Shown here piece after piece: positions 28,009-36,660 of a stretch of DNA of 64,000 bases. The stretch comes from Brucella daejeonensis. Lineage in GTDB: Bacteria > Pseudomonadota > Alphaproteobacteria > Rhizobiales > Rhizobiaceae. Within the stretch, counting starts at the first letter, position 1; each line of letters begins with the position of its first letter. Below the pieces are notes generated by a model. The model searched no databases. It had not been told where the DNA came from and was given only the letters and a program-made list of their open reading frames with translations. A program made the translations under genes and the position numbers. The stretch spans positions 62,001 to 126,000 of the forward strand of contig NZ_JACIJG010000003.1 of assembly GCF_014199265.1 (NCBI RefSeq). Direction: 5' to 3'.

Positions 28009-28332
28009 ATGGCGACCATCGGCACCTTCAAGAAGACCGGCTCGAACGAGTTCACCGGCGACATCGTCACCCTCAGCGTCCAGGCCAAGAACGTGCGTAT
28101 CGTTCCCGACCAGCGCGCCACCGGGGAGAACGCCCCCAGCCACCGGGTCCTGGTCGGCCGCGCCGAGATCGGCGCCGCATGGTCCAAGCGCTCCAACGAG
28201 GGCCGCGATTATCTGGGCCTCAAGCTGGACGATCCGAGCTTCAACGCCCCGATCTATGCCAACCTCTTCGACGACGAGGACGAGAGCTTCTCGTTGATCT
28301 GGTCCCGCCCCAACGGACGGCGCGGCGACTGA
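28009..28332 (+). CDS. DUF736 protein
   Basis: 107 residues (MATIGTFKKTGSNEFTGDIVTLSVQAKNVRIVP...). The family is small, cytoplasmic and almost always found on alphaproteobacterial conjugative elements; the function is unknown. A second, diverged member is at 33536. A strong terminator follows. Confidence 0.88.
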   Translation: MATIGTFKKTGSNEFTGDIVTLSVQAKNVRIVPDQRATGENAPSHRVLVGRAEIGAAWSKRSNEGRDYLGLKLDDPSFNAPIYANLFDDEDESFSLIWSRPNGRRGD

Positions 28333-28343
28333 GGTCCGCGCAG

Positions 28344-28367
28344 GGCCCCGGCTGGAAGGCCGGGGCC
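28344..28367 (+). terminator. Terminator hairpin after DUF736 gene
   Basis: Stem GGCCCCGGC/GCCGGGGCC with a 6-nt loop, 11 nt after the stop, followed by TTCGGCTTTG rather than a long T run. Confidence 0.6.
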
Positions 28368-28515
28368 TTCGGCTTTGCGGCGACCGAATCAGTTGCAGCG
28401 GTTATCAGCCAGAGAGAGCCTACAGAGGCAGTTCTGGCTGGAAGATCGTCACAAGAACGACTATTATAGCCGTAGTTTTGGCGTACGCGTAGGTCCGTGT
28501 GGGAGGTGATCATGC

Positions 28516-28758
28516 ATGATCACCGCCCGACAATCTCGGGCCGCACGTGCGTTGCTGGGTTGGACACAGGAGACGCTCGCTGACAAGGCCCGGGTCTCAT
28601 TGACCGCGCTCAAGCGCCTCGAATCCCCCAGTGGACTTGAGGTCTTTGAGAGCACGCGCGATGAGGTGAGACGGGCTTTCGAACGCGCCGGCATCGTCTT
28701 CCTGAATTCCGATCAGGGCAAGGGAGTGCTGCTTGTTGATGCAAAGAAAGAAAGCTGA
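28516..28758 (+). CDS. Small XRE-type regulator
   Basis: 80 residues with one HTH (ARALLGWTQETLADKARVSLTALKRLES, about 10-38), then a short segment ending GIVFLNSDQGKGVLLV, the form often seen in ICE-encoded regulators. Likely a repressor of nearby transfer or excision genes. Confidence 0.8.
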   Translation: MITARQSRAARALLGWTQETLADKARVSLTALKRLESPSGLEVFESTRDEVRRAFERAGIVFLNSDQGKGVLLVDAKKES

Positions 28759-28803
28759 CGTTCGACAGATCGCGGCGTTGCCACATCTTCCCGTGCCAAG
28801 GCC

Positions 28804-29142
28804 TTGCGTCATTTTTCCGATGAAATCATCGTTAACAATCTTCTCCAGTTTGGATACATCTCGCGATCGGGGGATGTTGTGACCAAAGACGATTTTCTTG
28901 ATCAACCGCCGGCCGGCGCTGCTTTGACCGCTTATGACGAGGCGCATCTGAAGCTGTACGTCCGGCTGCTGGATGCCGACGCTGAAAAAGCAGACTGGCG
29001 CGAAGTCGTCGAAGTCCTCTTCGGCCTCGATGCCAAGGCCGAACCGGAGCGCGCTCAGCGCATCTACACCAGCCATCTCGACCGCGCGAAATGGATGACC
29101 ACCAGCGGCTTTTGCGAGTTGCTCCAGGGCCGCCTGCACTGA
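28804..29142 (+). CDS. Conserved ICE protein, DUF2285-type neighbour
   Basis: About 112 residues; the first codon is TTG and the start is uncertain. FSDEIIVNNLLQFGYISRSGDVVTKDDFLDQPPAG and LDAKAEPERAQRIYTSHLDRAKWMT are regular, non-shadow sequence. I do not know the family well enough to name it. It lies between the XRE regulator and the DUF6499/DUF2285 gene, a constant pair in these elements. Confidence 0.5.
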   Translation: MRHFSDEIIVNNLLQFGYISRSGDVVTKDDFLDQPPAGAALTAYDEAHLKLYVRLLDADAEKADWREVVEVLFGLDAKAEPERAQRIYTSHLDRAKWMTTSGFCELLQGRLH

Positions 29143-29260
29143 GGTGATGCGTAAACCGCATCACGTTGCGGCCACTTCGTTCTTCCCGCGCTCCGTTCAA
29201 CCCGGAATCGTATCCACTGCAAAACTCGCGTTGCACAACCTTACGCGGAGGCAGTGGAGA

Positions 29261-30026
29261 ATGTCCGAGGATGAAAGTTGGCGGTCTGAAGCCGCCTATG
29301 ACTATATCGACAAGTTGACCCCCGGCGATCTCGCCTGGGAGTTCCTGCGTCGTAACCCTGAATACAGAAAATCCTATCAGGAACTGGTAGCGGTCGGGCG
29401 GTTGACCGAGGATGTCGCGGGCGAGTTCGCCGAGCAATGGGGCTTGCGATTTCGTCGCCGACCCTTGCAACTCCGCGCTCATCCAGCCAATCTTCTGGAT
29501 CCCGCAAACCGATCCGGCGACACTGCCGTTGACCGTCGGACCGAACCCGGCGGGACATCTCCGCCTCCGCGTTGAGGATCTGCACGCCCACGCCATCATC
29601 GAGCATGATCCTGGTCTGATCCGGCTCGTACTGCGCGGCGAACCCCACGACGTCGCCCTGATCGGCGTCGATGATGCCCGCCCCGTCGGCGCGTTCGTGA
29701 TGTTCGATGAACTGACGCCCGACCGGCTGACCGCGGTTGAACGCCTCTGGCACGCGATGTTCGGCAAGCGCGTGCCGCCCGATCCACGCCTGACGCCACA
29801 AAGACGTCAGCGCGCCCGCCAGATGCTGCGCGCGATCGACGCGCGCGCGAGCGGCGCCATCTACCGCACCGTCGCCGAGCAGCTCTTCCCCCAGCACAAG
29901 ATTGACGCAGCATCCTGGGTCGGCGACCCGATCCGGGAGATCACCATCCGTCTCGCCCGCGACGGCATGAAGCTCGTTCGCGGCGGCTATCGGACATTGC
30001 TGCGCCGCCCGCGCCGGGATCGCTGA
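29261..30026 (+). pseudogene. DUF6499-DUF2285 regulator, frameshifted
   Basis: The first frame (ATG 29261, GGAGA upstream) encodes the N-terminal domain MSEDESWRSEAAYDYIDKLT...WEFLRRNPEYRKSYQEL and then runs into junk ending at 29575. From about 29455 the second frame continues with ADPCNSALIQPIFWIPQTDP through the DUF2285 domain (ALIGVDDARPVGAFVMFDEL... RAIDARASGAIYRTVAEQLF) to 30026. In homologues both parts are one protein of about 255 residues. No slippery heptamer is seen near the shift, so this is probably a mutation or a sequencing error. Confidence 0.7.
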
Positions 30027-30152
30027 TATCCGCTCGCGTGTCGATTTTAGCATCTTATTTCGACATCGTCCGGGGCGCCGTCTTCGCGACACCGTGCTCG
30101 CAACCCGCCGCTTATTCGAAGCGGCCGCCCGCGAGACCACGGAGGTGCGATC

Positions 30153-30434
30153 ATGGCCGAAAGAGCCGCCAATTTACCGCCACGCTACCTGAGAACGCAG
30201 GAGGCGGCGCGCTTCCTCGGCCTTTCCGAACGCACCCTTGAGAAGCATCGGACCTACGGGACCGGTCCGATCTACCGCAAGCTCGGCGGCCGCGTGGTCT
30301 ATTCCGTCGACGACCTTCAGGCCTGGGCGGATCGCGGTCTCGTCACCTCCACGTCCGATCCGCGGGGCGGCACTGTTTCACCGGCCAAGCGTCAAACCGC
30401 CTCGACCGCCGCCGGCGGACGCTTCCCGCGCTGA
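30153..30434 (+). CDS. MerR/AlpA-type HTH protein (excisionase-like)
   Basis: 93 residues with a winged HTH of the helix_turn_helix_17 type (YLRTQEAARFLGLSERTLEKHRTYGTGPIYRKLGGRVVYSVDDLQAWA). Such proteins activate or repress ICE genes or aid excision. It lies 12 nt before repA and may control it. Confidence 0.8.
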   Translation: MAERAANLPPRYLRTQEAARFLGLSERTLEKHRTYGTGPIYRKLGGRVVYSVDDLQAWADRGLVTSTSDPRGGTVSPAKRQTASTAAGGRFPR

Positions 30435-30445
30435 GACGACCGGCC

Positions 30446-31333
30446 ATGTCGTCCCGCCACACCCAATACGATGAGCGCGCCCAACTCGATCTGTTCCGGG
30501 CGCTGCCCGGCGATCTCGCACCCCGCGATGCGCAGGACCTCATGGCCTACCCGTTCTTTTCGCTCGCCAAGTCGAAGCGTCTGGCGCCGATAGACTTCAA
30601 GGCCGGGTCGGTGAAGATCCGTGTCGAAGCGGTGCCGGAACATGGCATGGCGACGATCTGGGACGCGGACGTCCTGATCTGGGCGGCCTCGCAGATCGTC
30701 GAGGCGCGCGATGTCGGCCTGCGCCCCTCGCGCCTGATGGCGACCACCCCCTATGAAATCCTGAACTTCATCGGCCGCGGCGTATCGCTGCGCGACTACG
30801 ACCGCCTCAAGGCGGCACTCGACCGATTGCAGTCGACCACGGTTGCGACCTCCATCCGCCAGCCGACCGAGCGGCGGATGCACCGCTTCTCCTGGATCAA
30901 CGAATGGAAGGAGCGCGCCGACCATCGCGGTCGTCCGCTCGGTCTCGAGCTGATCGTCCCCGACTGGTTCTACGGCGCGGTGCTCGACGACGCGCTCGTG
31001 CTGACGATCGACCGCAAATACTTCGATCTCACCGGCGGCTTGGAGCGCTGGCTCTACCGCCTGGTGCGCAAGCACGGCGGCAAGCAGGAGTTCGGCTGGA
31101 GCTTCGATTTCCCGCACCTGCACGCGAAATCCGGCAGTCTCTCTCCACTCAAGCACTTCGCCTACGACCTGCGCGACATCGTCCGTCGCCAGCCGCTGCC
31201 CGGCTACCGGCTCACCATCGAGCAATGCCTCGGCGGCCCCGAAATCCTCTCCTTCGTACCCACCGATCCTGACGCGCTCGGCATCCCGCGCCGCCGTCGC
31301 CGCTCGTTAACTCGCCCTGGGGATAAGCTGTGA
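30446..31333 (+). CDS. repA: Replication initiator protein A
   Basis: 295 residues with the RepA signature of alphaproteobacterial plasmids and ICEs: DLMAYPFFSLAKSKRLAPIDF, VRIEAVPEHGMATIWDADVLIW-type block, TPYEILNFIGRGVSLRDYDRLKAALDRL, FYLTGGLERWLYRLVRKHGG-like block and a basic tail PRRRRRSLTRPG. It probably binds the iteron-like repeats that start 7 nt after its stop, allowing plasmid-like replication of the excised element. Confidence 0.88.
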   Translation: MSSRHTQYDERAQLDLFRALPGDLAPRDAQDLMAYPFFSLAKSKRLAPIDFKAGSVKIRVEAVPEHGMATIWDADVLIWAASQIVEARDVGLRPSRLMATTPYEILNFIGRGVSLRDYDRLKAALDRLQSTTVATSIRQPTERRMHRFSWINEWKERADHRGRPLGLELIVPDWFYGAVLDDALVLTIDRKYFDLTGGLERWLYRLVRKHGGKQEFGWSFDFPHLHAKSGSLSPLKHFAYDLRDIVRRQPLPGYRLTIEQCLGGPEILSFVPTDPDALGIPRRRRRSLTRPGDKL

Positions 31334-31339
31334 ATCATC

Positions 31340-31405
31340 TCGTGCTATCAGGGACCGGCACTGTCGTGCCATCGGGGACCGGACTTTCGTGCTATCGGGG
31401 ACCGG
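31340..31405 (+). repeat. Three iteron-like direct repeats (candidate replication origin)
   Basis: TCGTGCTATCGGGGACCGG occurs three times (about 31340, 31364 and 31387) with one difference in each of copies 1 (A for G) and 2 (C for T), spaced 24 and 23 bp. Their position immediately after repA and before parA is typical of iteron origins. Confidence 0.75.
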
Positions 31406-31463
31406 AATCGCCGATTCATCGCGCTGAATCAGCAGCTTGCGAGCCCCGTAACTTATCTAACCT

Positions 31464-31484
31464 AGATTCCTTCGGAATCTTTCT
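31464..31484 (+). terminator. Terminator hairpin upstream of parA
   Basis: AGATTCC/GGAATCT with loop TTC followed by TTTCT, between the iterons and parA. Confidence 0.55.
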
Positions 31485-31541
31485 AACGGAACCGCCGTTT
31501 TCGGCCGCTGTGGACGAGTCCCCGTTTCCCGGGAGACCGTT

Positions 31542-32180
31542 ATGATCGTCGCGCTCCTCAACCAGAAAGGCGGCGTCGGCAAGACGACGCTCGCCCTGCA
31601 CCTCGCCGGTGAATGGGCCCGCGGCGGCAAGCGCGTCACCTTGATCGACGCCGATCCGCAGGGCTCGGCGCTCGACTGGTCGCAGCAGCGCAGCCGGGAG
31701 GGGCTGGAGCGGCTGTTCGGTGTCGTCGGCCTGGCCCGCGACACGCTCCACCGTGAAGCGCCCGAGCTGGCCCGCGACGCCGACCATGTCGTCATCGACG
31801 GCCCGCCGCGCGTCGCCGGTCTCATGCGCTCGGCGCTGCTCGCCGCCGACCTCGTGCTGATCCCGGTGCAGCCGTCGCCGCTCGACGGCTGGGCGTCGGC
31901 CGAGATGCTGGCGCTGCTCGGCGAGGCGCGCATCTATCGCCCGCAGCTCGCCGCGCGCTTCGTGCTGAACCGCTGCGCGGCCCGCACGGTTCTGGCGCGC
32001 GAGACCGCCGAGACGCTGGCGGATCACGACCCGCCCTTGCTCTCGACCACCATCGGCCAGCGCATCGTCTTCGCCGATGTCGTGCAGACCGGCCGGCTCG
32101 CCGCCGAGCAGGACGAGGATTGCCCCGGCGCGCGCGAGATCGCCGCGCTCGCAGCGGAAGTCGCGAGGATCGGCGCATGA
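31542..32180 (+). CDS. parA: ParA-family partition ATPase
   Basis: 212 residues. Deviant Walker A NQKGGVGKTTLALHLAG (7-23), Walker A' TLIDADPQGSALDW (about 40), HVVIDGPPRVAGLM, and no N-terminal HTH, as in small ParA proteins (type Ib). It acts on the nucleoid to segregate the element, with the small protein encoded next as the likely partner. Its stop overlaps that start (ATGA). Confidence 0.9.
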   Translation: MIVALLNQKGGVGKTTLALHLAGEWARGGKRVTLIDADPQGSALDWSQQRSREGLERLFGVVGLARDTLHREAPELARDADHVVIDGPPRVAGLMRSALLAADLVLIPVQPSPLDGWASAEMLALLGEARIYRPQLAARFVLNRCAARTVLARETAETLADHDPPLLSTTIGQRIVFADVVQTGRLAAEQDEDCPGAREIAALAAEVARIGA

Positions 32181-32431
32181 GCGAGCGGTCCCCGAAGCGC
32201 AGCTTTGCGGCGCGTCCAGCCAATCCCGAAGACTGGATTAAGGCGCCCGAACGCCAGGCCTCCCGTACCCAGCCCGCCGAGGACTTCTCGGCCCGGCTGA
32301 CGATCGACGTCACTGCCGACATGCGCGGCCGCATCAAGATCGCCGCCTTTCAGCGCGGCCAGACCGTCGCCGACATGCTTCGAGCGCTGTTCGAGCGCGA
32401 ATTCCCACCCCCGTCAGGAGAAGGACAATGA
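32177..32431 (+). CDS. Small ParA partner, probable centromere-binding protein
   Basis: 84 residues. A basic N-terminal tail precedes a ribbon-helix-helix-like segment (SARLTIDVTADMRGRIKIAAFQRGQTVADMLRALFEREF, about 40-76). This matches the ParG-type architecture. Overlaps parA and the next gene by 4 bp at each end. Confidence 0.7.
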   Translation: MSERSPKRSFAARPANPEDWIKAPERQASRTQPAEDFSARLTIDVTADMRGRIKIAAFQRGQTVADMLRALFEREFPPPSGEGQ

Positions 32432-32949
32432 CCGGCCTTGTCACCGCGCCAGAACGCGTCGGCCGTGCTGCCGCCGAGCCGCCGCCCGAAGCGTTCACCC
32501 AGGTCGAACTCGTCTGGATCGAGAAGCAGACGGAGCACTGGGTCCGCTTCGGCCGCGAGCGGCGCGAGCAGATCCTCGACCGCCGCCGGCGCATCCTCTT
32601 CTTCCCTCCCGGCAGCGTCCTCGCGCTGGTGCGCTGGGCGGCGAATGAGCACGGCACCGTTCTCTCGCGGGTCGACATCCTGCGCACGGTCGAGCGCGAC
32701 GCAGCGTGCCAGACCGTCCCGGCGGTCACGCCCGGCGCAGAGGTTCTGCTGCATGTCGATGGATGGCCGAAGGTGGAGCGCGTGCTCCAGCTCATCGACG
32801 CCATTGAGGCGCGCGGCATCGATCCGATCGAGGTTTCGCCCGACCATTGGCGCCACGTCCATAACCGGATGACCGTCGGCGAAACGCCGCGCGCTTATGG
32901 CCTTCGGCTGCATCGCGCCTTTCTCCTGCGTCGGGAGATCGGCGCATGA
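32428..32949 (+). CDS. DUF2840 protein
   Basis: 173 residues (FTQVELVWIEKQTEHWVRFGRER... RRRILFFPPGSVLALVRW). DUF2840 proteins are standard members of rhizobial and Brucella ICEs between parA and traF. The function is unknown. Coupled on both sides by ATGA overlaps. Confidence 0.82.
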   Translation: MTGLVTAPERVGRAAAEPPPEAFTQVELVWIEKQTEHWVRFGRERREQILDRRRRILFFPPGSVLALVRWAANEHGTVLSRVDILRTVERDAACQTVPAVTPGAEVLLHVDGWPKVERVLQLIDAIEARGIDPIEVSPDHWRHVHNRMTVGETPRAYGLRLHRAFLLRREIGA

Positions 32950-33491
32950 CCCGGCTCTCCTATGCCATCGTCACGACGGCGGCCGTGTCGCTTCTCGGCA
33001 TTGCCTCCGTGGCATCGTTCGCGCCGAAGCTGATCTGGAACGCCTCCGCCAGCACGCCGGTCGGCTTCTACACGATCGACGAACCTGGGCCGGTCGCCGT
33101 GACCGATCTGGTCGCGGTGGATGCCCCCGAACCGCTCGCCACCTTCCTGTCCGATGGCGGCTACCTGCCGCGTGGCGTGCCGCTGCTGAAGCGCGTCGCC
33201 GCGCTCCCGGAACAGCGGGTTTGCCGCACCGGGCTCGCCATCACCGTCGACGGCGTGCCGATGGGCGACGCTCTCGACCACGATCGTCGCGGCCGTCCGC
33301 TCCCGATCTGGCAGGGCTGCCGATTGGTCGCGAATGGCGAGCTGTTCCTGATGAACTGGCAGGTCCGCGACAGCCTCGACGGTCGCTATTTCGGCCCGCT
33401 TCCGGCCACCGCTGTGATCGGCCGGGCCACCCCTCTCTACACCGACGAGGACGGCGATGGCCGCTTCGTCTGGCGCGCGCCGACGCGGTGA
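32946..33491 (+). CDS. traF: TraF-type S26 signal peptidase
   Basis: 181 residues. N-terminal membrane segment (YAIVTTAAVSLLGIASVASFA), then the serine motif NASASTPVGFYTID (Ser in STPVG), the lysine region VPLLKRVAALPEQRVC, and NGELFLMNWQVRDSLDGRYFGPLP. TraF in RP4/Ti systems processes and cyclises the TrbC pilin in the inner membrane, and trbC is encoded downstream. Confidence 0.9.
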   Translation: MTRLSYAIVTTAAVSLLGIASVASFAPKLIWNASASTPVGFYTIDEPGPVAVTDLVAVDAPEPLATFLSDGGYLPRGVPLLKRVAALPEQRVCRTGLAITVDGVPMGDALDHDRRGRPLPIWQGCRLVANGELFLMNWQVRDSLDGRYFGPLPATAVIGRATPLYTDEDGDGRFVWRAPTR

Positions 33492-33535
33492 CGGCGCGCC
33501 CATGACCAGTCCACCGCATCTGAAGGAGACGACCC

Positions 33536-33883
33536 ATGCCCGTGATCGGTCAATTCATGCGCGAGAATGATGGCTTCATCGGCCACCTGACGACGCTGTC
33601 GCTGCATCAGGACATCATCATCGTCGCGGCCGAGCCGTCCGAAGCCGAGAACGCGCCGGACTACCGCGTACATTTGCTCGACACCATGAGCAACGAGACC
33701 GGCGCGGAGATCGGCGCGGGCTGGAAACGTACCGGCGAGAAGGCCGGCGAATACGTCTCGCTGCAGCTCGACGATCCGACCTTCGAACATCCGATCCGCG
33801 CCAACCTGTTCCAGTCGGCCGACGACAAATCCGCCTGGGGCCTGCACTGGAATCGCCCGCCGAAGCGCGGCGAGCGAGACTGA
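33536..33883 (+). CDS. DUF736 protein (second copy)
   Basis: 115 residues (MPVIGQFMRENDGFIGHLTTLSLHQDIIIVA...; ENAPDYRVHLL; LQLDDPTFEHPIRANLFQSADDKS). Same family as the gene at 28009 but clearly diverged. AAGGAG precedes the ATG. Confidence 0.87.
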   Translation: MPVIGQFMRENDGFIGHLTTLSLHQDIIIVAAEPSEAENAPDYRVHLLDTMSNETGAEIGAGWKRTGEKAGEYVSLQLDDPTFEHPIRANLFQSADDKSAWGLHWNRPPKRGERD

Positions 33884-33886
33884 GCG

Positions 33887-34651
33887 ATGCCGGCCCGCCG
33901 CCATCGCGCTGTTGCCGGACGGTTTCCCACCGTCCGGCACACAGCCTTCCTTCTCCTTTCCGGCCTGTTCACCGGCCTGTCGTCGACCGTCCCGACCGCC
34001 GCACAAGACGCGTCGGTGGAGCGCGCACCACCTCGTGATCCCTATGCCGGTCATATCGCTGACGCAGCGCGCCGGTTCGGCATTCCGGATGCGTGGATTC
34101 GGGCCGTCATGCGCGTCGAAAGCCGTGGTGATGTGCGCGCGATCTCACCCAAGGGCGCGATAGGGCTGATGCAGATCATGCCAGCGACGTGGGGGGATTT
34201 GCGCGCTCGACATGGTCTCGGCGGCGATCCCTACGACCCACGCGACAACATCATGGCGGGCGCTGCGTACCTGCGCGAGATGCACGATCGCTACGGCTCG
34301 CCGGGCTTTCTGGCGGCCTACAATGCCGGTCCCGGCCGCTACGAGGAATATCGCGCGACCGGCCGCCCATTGCCCGCCGAAACGCGCGCCTATGTTGCTG
34401 CGCTCGCACCGATCATTGGCGGCGGCGATCCGACTGCCCCCGTCACGGTGGCGACCGCCGATCCGCTCGCCTGGACCCGTGCGCCGCTCTTCATCGTGCA
34501 TCTCGACGGCAACACGGGTGCAGATCAGCGACAGAGCGACGATGCTCCGGCTACACCATCCGCGCAGGAAACCGCGCGCGATCCGGTCCTGCCTGCACCG
34601 CGATCGGGCGGCCTATTCGTGGCGCGAACCGATACTGCGGGGCCGCGATGA
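33887..34651 (+). CDS. Lytic transglycosylase, conjugation-associated
   Basis: 254 residues. A signal-like hydrophobic segment (TAFLLLSGLFTGLSSTVPTAA, about 19-40) is followed by an SLT domain with the catalytic Glu in RVESRGDVRAISPKGAIGLMQIMPATW, then AYNAGPGRYEEY. It opens peptidoglycan locally for assembly of the trb secretion channel. The C-terminal 70 residues are low-complexity. Confidence 0.9.
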   Translation: MPARRHRAVAGRFPTVRHTAFLLLSGLFTGLSSTVPTAAQDASVERAPPRDPYAGHIADAARRFGIPDAWIRAVMRVESRGDVRAISPKGAIGLMQIMPATWGDLRARHGLGGDPYDPRDNIMAGAAYLREMHDRYGSPGFLAAYNAGPGRYEEYRATGRPLPAETRAYVAALAPIIGGGDPTAPVTVATADPLAWTRAPLFIVHLDGNTGADQRQSDDAPATPSAQETARDPVLPAPRSGGLFVARTDTAGPR

Positions 34652-34895
34652 GTGACTTCGCACTCCCTGCGGCATTGTCGGGCTCTGGCGTGGATTTGGC
34701 GTCAGAGGCGGGAAGAGCAGGCAGCACAACCGAACGATGGCGAGATAAAAGCGCGCGAGGTGCGGCTTGGTGCGGTCGTGTGTTTTCAGGGACTTATGGC
34801 GCATTGGCGCGAGGTGCGCCTGATCGGCGCAGCCTGCGCATTCGCCATTTCGCCAAGGATTTCCGCTCGATTGCGCGATGTGCGGGACCTCGGCC
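34652..34895. other. Region upstream of the relaxase, candidate oriT
   Basis: 245 bp between the transglycosylase and relaxase genes. It has a 12-bp direct repeat GCGCGAGGTGCG (about 34753 and 34807), the second copy within the palindromic GGCGCGAGGTGCGCC, and a lower GC stretch (GTGTGTTTTCAGGGACTTATGG) between them. An open frame (ATG 34648 to 34899) spans it but has no recognisable product. Position makes it the best oriT candidate; I cannot identify a nic site. Confidence 0.4.
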
Positions 34896-36635
34896 ATGAG
34901 CGGCGAGGACAATTTCCGCATCCGGCCAGGCCGCATCCGTTCGACCCGCGCACAACAGGCGCGGCCCTTCATCGCCCAGGCGCTGGCAGCCGCCCAGCGC
35001 GCCGGCGGCAGCGTCTCGCGCTCTGGTAAGATCAGCTCGGGCGACCGCTCGCGGTTCGGCCGCGGTCAGCGCGCGACTGTCCAGGCCAACCGGCTGCTCA
35101 CTAGCCGATCGCGCAACACCGTCATCAAGACGCGCGTCGTCCGTCATGGCGCTCGCGCCGCGCCGCTTTCCGCCCACCTCAGCTATCTACGGCGCGAGGG
35201 TGTCACCCGTGATGGGGAGAAGGCGCGGCTGTTCGGTCCTGAGACCGAGGACGCCGATCCCAAGGCCTTCGCCGAGCGGACCCAGGATGATCGGCATCAT
35301 TTCCGCTTCATCGTCTCGCCCGAGGACGCGACCGAGATGTCCGACCTCAAGACATATGCCCGCGACCTGATGGGGCAGATGGAGAAAGACCTCGGCACGA
35401 AGCTCGACTGGGTCGGCGTCGATCACTGGAACACCGATAATCCCCACGTCCATATCATCCTGCGCGGACGCACCAATGACGGTCAGGACCTGGTCATCTC
35501 CCGCGACTACATCAAGGAAGGCATGCGCGCCCGGGCGCAGGATCTCGTCACCCAAGAGCTGGGGCCGCGCACCGATCACGAGATCCGCCGCAATCTCGAA
35601 CGCCAAATCGAGTCGGAACGCTGGACCAATCTCGATCGCCAGCTTTCGCGTGACGCCTATCGCACCGGCGTCGTCGATCTCGCACCGCACCCTGACCGCC
35701 AGCCCGACGAATTTCATACGATGAAGGTCGGCCGGCTGCGCAAGCTGGAGACACTCGGCCTTGCGGATCAGATCGGCCCCGGCCAATGGGTCATATCGGA
35801 GAATGCCGAGGCGACGCTGCGCGAGTTGGGCGAGCGTGGCGATATCATCAAGCGCATTCATCGCGGCCTGACGGAACGCGGTATCGAGCGCGGCGCCGCC
35901 AGCTATGTGCTGGCCGGCGAGAGCATCAACGATCCTGTTGTCGGCCGGCTAGTCGATCGTGGTCTCGACGATGAGCTGAAGGGCACGGCCTATGCCGTGG
36001 TCGATGGCACGGACGGACGAACCCATCACATCAAGTTGCCCGACCTCGACGCGGCCGGCGATAGCGCGCCGGGCTCGATCGTCGAACTGCGCAAATTCGA
36101 CGACGCGCAGGGACGCAGACGGGTCGCGCTCGCCGTCCGCTCCGATCTCGACATCGAACGGCAGGTCCATGCGACCGGGGCCACCTGGCTAGACCGCCAG
36201 GCGATCGCCCGCGATCCGGTTGCGCTCGGCGGTGGCGGCTTCGGCGCCGAGGTTCGCCAGGCGATGGACCGCCGTGCCGAGCACCTCGTCGGCCAGGGCC
36301 TCGCCGAGCGGCAGACGCGCGGTGTCAGCTTCTCCCCCGGGCTGATCGACACACTTCGGCAGCGCGAAGTCGACGCCCTTGGCGAGAAGATCGCGGCCGA
36401 GACCGGCCGGCAATTCTCGAAGGCCTCGGCGGGCGAATATGTGGCGGGCACCTATCGCCAGCGCTTTGCGCTCGCGTCGGGCCGCCTCGCCATGATCGAC
36501 GACGGCCTCGGCTTCCAGCTCGTGCCCTGGTCGCCGTCGATCGAGCGTCAGATCGGTCAGCACGTCTCCGGCGTGTCGCGCGGCGCCGGTGGCGTCGACT
36601 GGAGCTTCGGCCGCAATCGCGGCCTGGGCATGTAG
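34896..36635 (+). CDS. Relaxase (VirD2-like, DUF3363 family)
   Basis: 579 residues from ATG 34896. The relaxase domain (about 60-260) has HLSYLRREGVTRDGEKARLFG, the region RHHFRFIVSPEDATEMSDLK, and the metal-binding histidine motif GVDHWNTDNPHVHIILRG; the C-terminal part is DUF3363 (HIKLPDLDAAGDSAPGSIVEL...). It nicks the oriT strand and pilots it to the recipient through TraG and the Trb channel. Basic N-terminus rich in Arg/Ser. Confidence 0.9.
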   Translation: MSGEDNFRIRPGRIRSTRAQQARPFIAQALAAAQRAGGSVSRSGKISSGDRSRFGRGQRATVQANRLLTSRSRNTVIKTRVVRHGARAAPLSAHLSYLRREGVTRDGEKARLFGPETEDADPKAFAERTQDDRHHFRFIVSPEDATEMSDLKTYARDLMGQMEKDLGTKLDWVGVDHWNTDNPHVHIILRGRTNDGQDLVISRDYIKEGMRARAQDLVTQELGPRTDHEIRRNLERQIESERWTNLDRQLSRDAYRTGVVDLAPHPDRQPDEFHTMKVGRLRKLETLGLADQIGPGQWVISENAEATLRELGERGDIIKRIHRGLTERGIERGAASYVLAGESINDPVVGRLVDRGLDDELKGTAYAVVDGTDGRTHHIKLPDLDAAGDSAPGSIVELRKFDDAQGRRRVALAVRSDLDIERQVHATGATWLDRQAIARDPVALGGGGFGAEVRQAMDRRAEHLVGQGLAERQTRGVSFSPGLIDTLRQREVDALGEKIAAETGRQFSKASAGEYVAGTYRQRFALASGRLAMIDDGLGFQLVPWSPSIERQIGQHVSGVSRGAGGVDWSFGRNRGLGM

Positions 36636-36660
36636 CCCAAACAAGAAAGGAGTGCCCGCC

